Shown: positions 35,646 to 43,649 of the stretch, piece by piece
How positions within the stretch are numbered: position 1 is the stretch's first letter
How the letters are laid out: every line of letters begins with the position of its first letter
NCBI RefSeq assembly: GCF_018599185.1
Contig: NZ_JAHFVL010000002.1
Coordinates: 372,001 to 436,000, forward strand
DNA: 64,000 nucleotides
Direction: 5' to 3'
DNA from: Rhodanobacter sp. LX-99
Lineage (GTDB): Bacteria > Pseudomonadota > Gammaproteobacteria > Xanthomonadales > Rhodanobacteraceae
Notes under the pieces: generated by a model
Databases searched by the model: none
Seen by the model: the letters and a program-made list of their open reading frames with translations, nothing else
Told to the model about the DNA's origin: nothing
Program-made: the position numbers and the translations under genes

Positions 35646-36359
35646 ATGGGCGGGAGCGATGAAACCACGGTCACGGGCAAGGTGATCCGCTTCGCCCACC
35701 TGCGCTGGCTGGTGCGGATCATCCGGCACCCTTCGGCGATCCTGCTGCTGGTGCAGCTGATCGGCCTGCTGCTGTATCCGTTCATCGAACACACGCGCCC
35801 GGCGCGGGCGTTGTTCGGCGCGTTCGGTGTGCTGGTGCTGGGCCTGGCGATCTCGATGGTGCGGCGTACGCGCGGGCGTGCCTGGATCAGCGCCTGCATC
35901 GCGCTGCCGGCCGTGCTGTTCAACGTGCTCGATCTGACCATGGACATGCCGGAGCTACGGCCGTGGTGGGCAGCGCTGGAGGCGATCTTCTATTTCTACG
36001 CGGCGGGGTGCCTGATCAGCTACATGCTGGCCGACCGCCGCGCCACCACCGACGAACTGTTTGCCGCTGGCGCCACGTTCACCCTGCTGGTGTGGGCGTT
36101 TACCTATGTATTCGTGCTGTGCCAGACCTTGCAGCCAGGCTGCTTCTCCGCCGCGGTCAACCCGCATGAGGCGCGCAGCTGGACCGAGCTGCTGTTCCTC
36201 AGCTTCGCGCTGCTGTCCAGCACCGGCATCGGCGACGTCATTCCGATCACCGTGCACGCGCGCGCGGTGGCCAGCCTGGAGATGTTCGTGGGGGTGATGT
36301 ACGTCGCGCTGGTGGTGTCGCGGTTGATCGGGCTGACCCTGCTGCGTCGCGGCGAGTAA
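35646..36359 (+). CDS. potassium-channel-like membrane protein
   Basis: 237 aa with about six hydrophobic segments. Before the last helix stands 'L-L-S-S-T-G-I-G-D-V-I-P', which corresponds to the T-x-G-Y-G-D selectivity filter and turret of ion_trans_2 channels, with Ile instead of Tyr. The earlier helices could be a voltage-sensor-like or simple TM bundle, without an obvious Arg ladder. No cytosolic RCK domain follows. Start 35646 has ggggg upstream; an ATG at 35577, overlapping the GNAT stop, would add 23 residues. Confidence 0.75.
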   Translation: MGGSDETTVTGKVIRFAHLRWLVRIIRHPSAILLLVQLIGLLLYPFIEHTRPARALFGAFGVLVLGLAISMVRRTRGRAWISACIALPAVLFNVLDLTMDMPELRPWWAALEAIFYFYAAGCLISYMLADRRATTDELFAAGATFTLLVWAFTYVFVLCQTLQPGCFSAAVNPHEARSWTELLFLSFALLSSTGIGDVIPITVHARAVASLEMFVGVMYVALVVSRLIGLTLLRRGE

Positions 36360-36371
36360 CCGGGGGGACGC

Positions 36372-37409
36372 TTACATGCTTTTCGGCACCGGAAAGCTGC
36401 GCCGGAGATCCTGCTGGCAACGAGCGATCAGCGACGGCGCAAAGATACCGGGCCAGCTTTGGCTGAGGTCCGGGTTGTCGGCGAGCCGTTCGTGCTCGAT
36501 CAGCAGCTGGGCCATCGCCAGCAGGTCGGCCACGGACAGGGCCTTGCCCAACGGCGATGCCGCCGGCGTCGCCGGGATCCGGCATTCCGTCATCGCATCG
36601 AGCACGCGCTGGGGCAGCTCCCAGTGCTGCGCAACCTGCAGCGAAAGCCGCGCGGCGAGTGCGGAACAACTGGCGAGAAAGCCGGATGATGGCGGTTCGG
36701 CATCGCCGGTGAGCTTCAGCCGGTTCAGCAGGCGTACCACGGCGCCACTGCCGGTATGGCAGACGATCCCGGCCAGATAGGCCTCGAACGCATCGCAGCC
36801 GTTGTTCCTGCCGAGCCAGGCGCAGGCGTGGGCGCAACGTTCGGCGTGATGCCACAGGCGTTCGCCGGCGGCGTGGCCGAGCGCGCCCGTATTGGCTTGC
36901 AGGATGGGTTTCATCACGTGCTGGGTAAGGACCCGGCGCAGGCCGTCCTGGCCCAGCAGCACCACCGCCTGCTGCAGGCTGGTGATCGGCTGCGCCGCGC
37001 GGTAGTGCACGCTGCCGGTGACCCGCATGATCTCGCCGACCATCAGGGGATCGCGGCCGATCAGCCGGGCCAGCTCGCCGCCGCCGGCGTTGTCGTTCTT
37101 CAGGGCGCGCAGCAATTGCGGCAACACCGTCGGCAGGCGGGGCAGGCTGCGCATGTCGAAGCGGGTGCTGAGCAGTTCCAGCCGCTTGAGCGTGGCGAGC
37201 TCGAACGCGCTGAGTTCGTCGGCGTCGCTGCCGGGAACACCGAGCACGAAGCGATGGAACCGATCCTCGATTTCCGCCGGCGACAATGGCGGTTGAACGA
37301 CGGACGCCATCGGTGGGGCACGCACGGATGTCAGGGCGGTTGGCTGCGCGCGGTTCGCTGACACCGTTGGCTTCCGGCTGCGAAAAATGCGCCGCCACAT
37401 ATTCCCCAT
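36372..37409 (-). CDS. HDOD-domain protein
   Basis: 345 aa. Residues ~85-290 form an HDOD domain: 'L-P-T-V-L-P-Q-L-L-R-A-L', 'L-I-G-R-D-P-L-M-V-G-E-I-M-R-V', 'I-T-S-L-Q-Q-A-V-V-L-L-G-Q-D-G-L-R-R-V'. HDOD is a catalytically degenerate HD fold used in signalling, often with c-di-GMP networks. No output domain is fused. The N-terminal ~60 residues are basic and disordered-like. Transcribed alone, convergent with the channel gene. Confidence 0.85.
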   Translation of the reverse strand: MGNMWRRIFRSRKPTVSANRAQPTALTSVRAPPMASVVQPPLSPAEIEDRFHRFVLGVPGSDADELSAFELATLKRLELLSTRFDMRSLPRLPTVLPQLLRALKNDNAGGGELARLIGRDPLMVGEIMRVTGSVHYRAAQPITSLQQAVVLLGQDGLRRVLTQHVMKPILQANTGALGHAAGERLWHHAERCAHACAWLGRNNGCDAFEAYLAGIVCHTGSGAVVRLLNRLKLTGDAEPPSSGFLASCSALAARLSLQVAQHWELPQRVLDAMTECRIPATPAASPLGKALSVADLLAMAQLLIEHERLADNPDLSQSWPGIFAPSLIARCQQDLRRSFPVPKSM

Positions 37410-37599
37410 ATTCCGTGCCCCTCGTCCCGGCGCGCCGGCTCCCGGGCGACCCGTCTCGAAATATCGGCGCCGGGAGGGGAAAGTTTAGCGAAGGAGGGGA
37501 GGCGGCCGGTTCCTGTCTGCCGGTGCTGCCGGCCGCATCGCCGGGCAACCGGCCGTGATCCGGGACTGCCTCCGTGCCGTGGTGCGTAAGGAGCTGGGC

Positions 37600-37701
37600 C
37601 TACTTGTTTTTTTTCTTTTCCTGCTTGGCGGCCTTCTTTTCCTTCATGGTCTTGGCCGGCTTCTTCTTCTCGTTCTTCTTCGAGTCCATACCCTTGCTCA
37701 T
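37600..37701 (-). CDS. 33-aa lysine-rich small protein
   Basis: ATG at 37701 with GGAGAA six bases upstream on the minus strand. The product M-S-K-G-M-D-S-K-K-N-E-K-K-K-P continues as nearly half lysine. It contains no hydrophobic residues beyond Met/Ala, so it is soluble and strongly basic, suited to nucleic-acid or ribosome contact. Similar short 'M-S-K-G-x-x-S-K-K' proteins occur in many proteobacteria as hypothetical proteins (from memory). Function unknown. The 190 bp between it and the HDOD gene show nothing else. Confidence 0.7.
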   Translation of the reverse strand: MSKGMDSKKNEKKKPAKTMKEKKAAKQEKKKNK

Positions 37702-37791
37702 GCTGTTCTCCGCGGTGTGGTGGGATGGTTGTGACGCACAGGCAAGTCTAAGCCGTTCCGCCGGCCATGGGGCAAGGCGACCGGCAGCTTA

Positions 37792-38057
37792 GAGCCTGTT
37801 CATCATCTCCAAGTACCCCGCGTTGGGAGCTGTTTGCGCGCAGGCCAAGGAAGAACGAAGGAGTGGACGTCCGTCCACGACCGAGTGATGACGCCGGCAT
37901 GCGGGCAAACAGACCCGGCCCTTCGGGTTGCCATCGAGTGGCCGCCATGCGGTAGCGCGCGGCTTGACCTGGCGGCCAGTCAGGCGCTGCGCCACGCACT
38001 ACCACCTGACGGCCACTCGATGACAACGCGGGGTACTTGGAAATGATGAACAGGCTC
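37792..38057. mobile_element. 266-bp MITE-like element with 34-bp terminal inverted repeats
   Basis: Ends 37792-37825 and 38024-38057 are inverted copies with one mismatch, beginning GAGCCTGTTCATCAT. The element is flanked by TTA on both sides (37789-37791 and 38058-38060), a 3-bp target duplication. Inner inverted segments around gccatcgagtggcc and ggccactcgatg add secondary structure. No transposase is encoded, so a non-autonomous element mobilised in trans is inferred; TNA duplications are typical of one IS5 subgroup. Confidence 0.8.
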
Positions 38058-38062
38058 TTAGG

Positions 38063-38785
38063 TCAGATGCGTTCGTGTGGGGCGAGATAGCGCCATTGTC
38101 CCGGCGGCAGTTTCGCCAGCGGGATGCGACCCACGCGCAGGCATTTCATCGCCAGTACCTTCAGGCCGACCGCGTTGCACATCGGCTCGATCTGGCTCGG
38201 CTGCAAGACCTTGAACGCGAAGCGCAGGCGCTGCTCGCTCTGCCAGCTGACCTTGATCGGCGGCATCGCGTAGTTGTTGAAGCGCAGGCCGTGGTTGAGC
38301 AGGGCCAGTCCGTTCGGGATCAATGCGCCGCTGACCTCGACCACGAACTCCTGCTCGATCCGGTCGATGTCCTCGGTGAGCTTGCGGGTGACGCGCCAGT
38401 CCTGGGTGAAGATCAGCAGGCCGCTGGCCTGGGTCGGCAGCGCCAACGGCGCGGTGAGCCGCTGCATGTGCCGCCGCAACGGGCGCACGCCGGAGCCGTC
38501 GTCGGGCCAGCGCGTCTGCGGAGTGACCAGCGCGCTGGCCGGGTTCGGACCGTTGCCGGCGTCGTAGCCGGCCGGCTTGTGCAACACCAGGGTGGCCGGT
38601 TCGGCGGGCGCCAGTCTGGCCTGCGGGTCGAGTTCGACGTGCTGCGCATCGACCATGAACTGCGGCTCCTCCACCACGATGCCGTCCACCCGCACCCAGC
38701 CGCCCTCGATGTATTGCTCGGCCTCGCGCCGCGAGCACTGGGCCAGCGCGACGACGCGTTTGGCGAGGCGGACGGGTTCGGTCAT
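38063..38785 (-). CDS. S4-domain RsuA/RluF-type pseudouridine-synthase-like protein lacking the catalytic Asp
   Basis: 240 aa. Residues ~5-55 are an S4 RNA-binding domain (V-R-L-A-K-R-V-V-A-L-A-Q-C-S-R-R-E-A-E). The rest follows the RsuA fold: 'L-V-L-H-K-P-A-G-Y-D', 'A-S-G-L-L-I-F-T-Q-D', 'E-Q-E-F-V-V-E-V' and 'C-N-A-V-G-L-K-V-L-A-M-K-C-L-R-V-G'. The usual G-R-L-D-x-x-T/S-x-G-L-L is replaced by 'Q-R-L-T-A-P-L-A-L-P-T-Q-A-S-G-L-L', so the essential Asp is not in place. It may bind rRNA without isomerising it. The ATG at 38785 is used. Confidence 0.8.
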   Translation of the reverse strand: MTEPVRLAKRVVALAQCSRREAEQYIEGGWVRVDGIVVEEPQFMVDAQHVELDPQARLAPAEPATLVLHKPAGYDAGNGPNPASALVTPQTRWPDDGSGVRPLRRHMQRLTAPLALPTQASGLLIFTQDWRVTRKLTEDIDRIEQEFVVEVSGALIPNGLALLNHGLRFNNYAMPPIKVSWQSEQRLRFAFKVLQPSQIEPMCNAVGLKVLAMKCLRVGRIPLAKLPPGQWRYLAPHERI

Positions 38786-38888
38786 CGGGATGCCGTGGGA
38801 CAAGGGTGGGCCATTGTAGGCGCAGGTGCCGGTGGCAATCCGCGCGGCAGCCCCCACATCGTGGCGATCCACTTGGCGAGAGCCCGAC

Positions 38889-39887
<999 letters not shown>

Positions 39888-39971
39888 ACGCCACCGCCGC
39901 GAAAGCCCGGGCAAGGCCGCCGATCGGCCATAATGGGCGTCATCTCACGAAACCCTTAAGTCCCCCCACGC

Positions 39972-40829
39972 ATGAAAACCCCCAAGGGCCTGCAGGACCT
40001 GATCGACGAAGGCGTGATCGATCAGGTGCTGCGACCGCTGAAGAGCGGCAAGGAAGCGTCCGTCTACATCGTGCGTTCGGGCGAGGATGTCCGCTGCGCC
40101 AAGGTCTACAAGGACATGGCGCAACGCAGCTTCCAGGCGCGCGTGCAATACCAGGAAGGCCGCAAGGTGCGCGGCAGCCGGCAGGCGCGCGCGATGGGCA
40201 AGGCCACCAAGTTCGGCCGCAAGGAGGCCGAGGCCGCCTGGAAGAACGCCGAGGTCGACGCGCTATACCAGCTCACCGCCGCCGGCGTGCGCGTGCCGAA
40301 ACCCTACGGCTACTTCAACGGCGTGCTGGTGATGGAGCTGGTCACCGATGCGGACGGCCATTCGGCGCCGCGGCTGGGCGAGGTGGAACTGTCGGCGGAT
40401 ACGGCGCGCGACTACCACCGCTTCCTGATGCAGCAGGTCGCACGCATGCTGTGCGTGGGCCTGATCCACGGCGACCTGTCCGAATACAACGTGCTGGTGG
40501 GGCCGCACGGCCCGGTGATCATCGACCTGCCGCAGGTGGTCAGCGCCTCCGGCAACAACGCGGCGCGCACCATGCTGCGCCGCGACGTGGGCAACATCAC
40601 GATCAGCCTGTCGCGCTTCGCACCGGAGCTGCTGGACACCCATTACGGCGAGGAGATGTGGGCGCTGTACGAACTGGGCGAACTGCACCCGGACAGCGAA
40701 CTCACCGGCCAGTTCGAGTTCGACGAAAGCATCGCCGACGTCGACAGCGTGATGCAGTCGATCATCGACGCGCGGGAAGAGGCGATCATCCGCCAACAAG
40801 GGCGCGAGGCGGCGGCGCAGGAAGATTGA
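39972..40829 (+). CDS. RIO1-like atypical serine kinase
   Basis: 285 aa. RIO kinases are protein kinases lacking the activation loop. Here the nucleotide loop is 'L-K-S-G-K-E-A-S-V-Y', the catalytic loop 'H-G-D-L-S-E-Y-N-V-L' and the metal loop 'I-I-D-L-P-Q', all intact. Bacterial members are uncharacterised or implicated in stress and ribosome biology; the archaeal/eukaryotic homologue acts in small-subunit maturation. The N-terminal winged helix is missing, as usual in bacteria. Monocistronic, followed by a palindromic repeat. Confidence 0.88.
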   Translation: MKTPKGLQDLIDEGVIDQVLRPLKSGKEASVYIVRSGEDVRCAKVYKDMAQRSFQARVQYQEGRKVRGSRQARAMGKATKFGRKEAEAAWKNAEVDALYQLTAAGVRVPKPYGYFNGVLVMELVTDADGHSAPRLGEVELSADTARDYHRFLMQQVARMLCVGLIHGDLSEYNVLVGPHGPVIIDLPQVVSASGNNAARTMLRRDVGNITISLSRFAPELLDTHYGEEMWALYELGELHPDSELTGQFEFDESIADVDSVMQSIIDAREEAIIRQQGREAAAQED

Positions 40830-40849
40830 AGTCTGACGAGGAAGCGTAG

Positions 40850-40866
40850 GGCGGGCAGTGCCCGCC
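40850..40866. repeat. short REP-like hairpin
   Basis: ggcgggc-agt-gcccgcc, a perfect 7-bp stem flanked by gta/tac, sits between the convergent RIO kinase and FKBP genes. Such palindromes recur in Xanthomonadales genomes and can serve as terminators; only this one copy is seen here. Confidence 0.5.
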
Positions 40867-40876
40867 GTACGGAACC

Positions 40877-41311
40877 TCAGGGCGCGCTGACGTCGATCAG
40901 CTCCACGTCGAACACCAGCGAGGCGTTCGGCGGGATGTCGCCGCCGGCGCCGCGGGCGCCGTAGCCGAGGGCGGCGGGAATCAGCAGGGTGCGCTTGCCG
41001 CCCACGCGCATGCCGGCCACGCCCTGGTCCCAGCCGTCGATCACGCTGCCGGCACCGAGCGTGAAGTTGAACGGCGCGCCGTGATCGCGCGAACTGTCGA
41101 ACTTGGCGCCGTGCTTGTCCTTCGCGTTTTCGTCGTAGAGCCAGCCGGTGTAGTGCACCAGCACGTCCATGCCGGCCTTCGCCTCGGCACCGGTGCCGAT
41201 CTTCTGGTCGATCACGGTGAGCTTGTCCACCTGTCCGCTGGCGTGCGCCGGCGGAGGCGTGCTGCAGGCGGCGAGGGCGAAGACGGCGAACAGGGGCAGC
41301 AACCAGCGCAT
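40877..41311 (-). CDS. FKBP-type peptidyl-prolyl isomerase, lipoprotein
   Basis: 144 aa. A lipobox (F-A-L-A-A-C-S) at the end of the signal peptide indicates lipidation. The FKBP domain has '[10 protein letters not shown]', 'K-F-D-S-S-R-D', '[15 protein letters not shown]' and 'I-P-A-A-L-G-Y-G', all active-site residues of the family. It should accelerate proline isomerisation in envelope proteins. The ATG at 41311 is chosen for the signal peptide. Confidence 0.92.
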   Translation of the reverse strand: MRWLLPLFAVFALAACSTPPPAHASGQVDKLTVIDQKIGTGAEAKAGMDVLVHYTGWLYDENAKDKHGAKFDSSRDHGAPFNFTLGAGSVIDGWDQGVAGMRVGGKRTLLIPAALGYGARGAGGDIPPNASLVFDVELIDVSAP

Positions 41312-41396
41312 GAGGTGACTCCGTGGGGTGATGTGGCCGAATCGGCGATTATCGGGCAAACCGGGTGCGGCGTCGTGCGCCATGCGCCGGCAAGGT

Positions 41397-42002
41397 TCAC
41401 GCGCGCGGGCCGGCCGCCTCGCGATGCTCGCTGCGCGCGGCCTGCCAGACCTCGCGCGCCGCGTCGGCGTTCATCAGCATGATGCCTGCGCCGACGACCA
41501 TGTCGGGCCACGCGGCATGCGTCATCGCGGTGGCGGCGCCGGCGATGATGATGGCGATGTTCGCGAGTACGTCGTTGCGCGCCGACAGGAAGGCGGCGCG
41601 GGTCAGGCTGCCGCTGTGGTGACGGAACCGCACGAGCAGCATCGCGCAGCTGAAGTTGACGAGCATCGCGCCAAGGCCGGTGGCCGTCAGCGGCAGCGGC
41701 GCCGGCGGTGCAGGCAGTTGGAACTTGCTCCACAACGCCCATAGCGTGGCGAGCGCGGGCACCAGCAGAATGGCGGCCAGCCCCATGCCGACGCGCGCCC
41801 GGGCTTTCAGGCTCCAGCCGAGCGCGATCAGGATGAGCAGGTTGACCGAGGCGTCTTCCAGGAAATCGACGCTGTCGGCAAACAGCGAGACCGAGCCGAT
41901 CGCCAGCGCCACCGCGAACTCGGCGCCGAAATAACCCAGGTTGAGCAGTGCCACGATGCCCACGACACGGCGCAGCGATCTGTCCGCGGCGTTCGCCGAC
42001 AT
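41397..42002 (-). CDS. cation-efflux (CDF)-type transporter, short form
   Basis: 201 aa with five to six TM helices. The CDF metal site in TM2 is recognisable ('[15 protein letters not shown]') and a second one is near 'S-A-R-N-D-V-L-A-N'. The His-rich loop and the C-terminal cytosolic domain that dimerises classical CDF proteins are missing, since the protein ends right after TM6. It may export divalent metals such as Zn or Co, but the substrate is not predictable. Ends six bases before the stop of yaeQ on the same strand and is probably cotranscribed. Confidence 0.8.
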   Translation of the reverse strand: MSANAADRSLRRVVGIVALLNLGYFGAEFAVALAIGSVSLFADSVDFLEDASVNLLILIALGWSLKARARVGMGLAAILLVPALATLWALWSKFQLPAPPAPLPLTATGLGAMLVNFSCAMLLVRFRHHSGSLTRAAFLSARNDVLANIAIIIAGAATAMTHAAWPDMVVGAGIMLMNADAAREVWQAARSEHREAAGPRA

Positions 42003-42008
42003 GATCGT

Positions 42009-42566
42009 TCAGCCCACGGTTTCGGCGGGCGCCATGCGCCGCAGCGGATCGACGGCGACCGCGTCGGCGTCGTTCATCAGCTGCAGTTGGCCGTCCTGGA
42101 TCAGCGCCTGCAGGCGCATGCCACGCTGCAGCAGCGCGACCAGTTCGGCCACGGTGCGGGCAGGGATGTCGAGCACGGTGAGGTTCTTGTTGCGGCTGAG
42201 TGCCGTGCCGGCCTTGTTCCACCAGATCTCCGCGGCGTTGCCGCCGTAGCTGATCACCACCACCTGGCGCGAGCGGCCGCAGGCCTTGCGGATGCGCGTC
42301 TCGTCGGGCTGGCCGACTTCGATCCACAGTTCGATCTCGTCGGTGTACGCCTTGCGCCACAGCGCCGGCTCGTCCTCGTCGCTGATGCCCTTGCCGAACT
42401 CCAGCCGGTCTTCTGCGTACAGCGCGAACGCGAGCAGGCGCACCATCAGCCGTTCCTCGGTCTCGGACGGATGCCGCGCCAGGGTCAGCGCGTGGGTGGC
42501 GTAGTAATGCCGGTCCATGTCGCTGACCTGCAGTTCGACCTTGTAGATGGTGGAGTTGAGTGCCAT
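42009..42566 (-). CDS. yaeQ: YaeQ-family protein
   Basis: 185 aa, the usual family size. Hallmarks: 'S-T-I-Y-K-V-E-L-Q-V-S-D-M-D-R-H-Y-Y', 'H-P-S-E-T-E-E-R-L-M-V-R-L-L-A-F-A-L' and 'L-W-I-E-V-G-Q-P-D-E'. YaeQ has a PD-(D/E)XK nuclease-like fold; 'I-E-V-G-Q-P' covers part of that core. Its biochemical role is unproven. ATG 42566 is preferred over a start ten codons earlier because the family begins M-A-x-x-x-T-I-Y. Confidence 0.9.
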   Translation of the reverse strand: MALNSTIYKVELQVSDMDRHYYATHALTLARHPSETEERLMVRLLAFALYAEDRLEFGKGISDEDEPALWRKAYTDEIELWIEVGQPDETRIRKACGRSRQVVVISYGGNAAEIWWNKAGTALSRNKNLTVLDIPARTVAELVALLQRGMRLQALIQDGQLQLMNDADAVAVDPLRRMAPAETVG

Positions 42567-42671
42567 GGGCGTGCCTTGAGACAACAAGCCGACCATTCTA
42601 CGCGCAGGTGCCGCGCCGCTGCCCTGGCTGAAGGCGAGCGGCTGTGCCGGACGCCTTACACTGGCTGTGCC

Positions 42672-43559
42672 ATGAACCGATCCGCTTCAGCGTTCAGCCG
42701 CGATCCGCGTGCCAGCACCGTGCACCTGCCGCCGGGTGTCTGGGCCACCGTGCTCGATGGGCTGTGCGCGCAGTTCGGCGCGATCGATCGCATGCAATGG
42801 CTGGACCGCATCGCGCGCGGGCGCGTGCTGGACGGGCAGGGCGCCGCGATCACGCCGCAGACGCCGTATCGCCCCGGCATGCGCATCCACTATTACCGCG
42901 AGGTGGCGGGCGAGCGGCCGATCCCGTTCGTCGAAACCGTGCTGCATGCGGACGCGCACCTGGTGGTGGCGGACAAGCCGCACTTCCTGCCGGTGACCCC
43001 GGCCGGCGGCTTCGTCGAGCAGACCCTGCTGCGTCGGCTGATGCACCGGCTGGGCAATCCCGACCTGGTGCCGTTGCACCGGATCGATCGCGCCACCGCC
43101 GGGCTGGTGCTGTTCTCGGCGAACCCGGCCAGCCGCGCGGCCTACCAGGCACTGTTCCGCGAGCGGCGGATCGACAAGCGCTACGAGGCGCTGGCGCCGC
43201 CGTTGCCATCGCTGGTGTTCCCGCTGTCGAGGCGTTCGCGCATCGTGGCGGGCGAACCGTTCTTCCGCATGCGCGAAGTCGACGGCGAGCCGAACAGCGA
43301 GACGCGGATCGAGCTGATCGGGCGCGGCGAGGGTACGTGGCGCTATGCGTTGTTCCCGGTCAGCGGCCGCAAGCATCAGCTGCGCGTGCACATGGCCGCG
43401 CTGGGCGCGCCGATCGCGGGCGACACGCTGTATCCGGCGTTGGCCGAAAAATCCGCCGACGATTACCGGCACCCCTTGAAGCTGCTGGCGCGCAGCCTGG
43501 CCTTCGTCGATCCGTTGTCCGGCGAGCGGCGGCATTTCGAGAGCCGGCTGGCGCTGTGA
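42672..43559 (+). CDS. RluA-family pseudouridine synthase
   Basis: 295 aa. The catalytic motif is complete: 'L-H-R-I-D-R-A-T-A-G-L-V-L-F-S' with the essential Asp. 'V-A-D-K-P-H-F-L-P-V-T-P' and 'V-S-G-R-K-H-Q-L-R-V-H-M-A-A-L-G' are also standard. The N-terminal ~80 residues resemble an S4-like region ('W-L-D-R-I-A-R-G-R-V-L'). The exact RNA target cannot be read from the sequence. Confidence 0.88.
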   Translation: MNRSASAFSRDPRASTVHLPPGVWATVLDGLCAQFGAIDRMQWLDRIARGRVLDGQGAAITPQTPYRPGMRIHYYREVAGERPIPFVETVLHADAHLVVADKPHFLPVTPAGGFVEQTLLRRLMHRLGNPDLVPLHRIDRATAGLVLFSANPASRAAYQALFRERRIDKRYEALAPPLPSLVFPLSRRSRIVAGEPFFRMREVDGEPNSETRIELIGRGEGTWRYALFPVSGRKHQLRVHMAALGAPIAGDTLYPALAEKSADDYRHPLKLLARSLAFVDPLSGERRHFESRLAL

Positions 43560-43649
43560 CATGACGGCGCCGTTCGGCCGGAGGGATAACCCTCAGCGGC
43601 CATTCCACGCTATCTTCCACCGCAGCATCCATCCGGGGGAGAGCCATTC

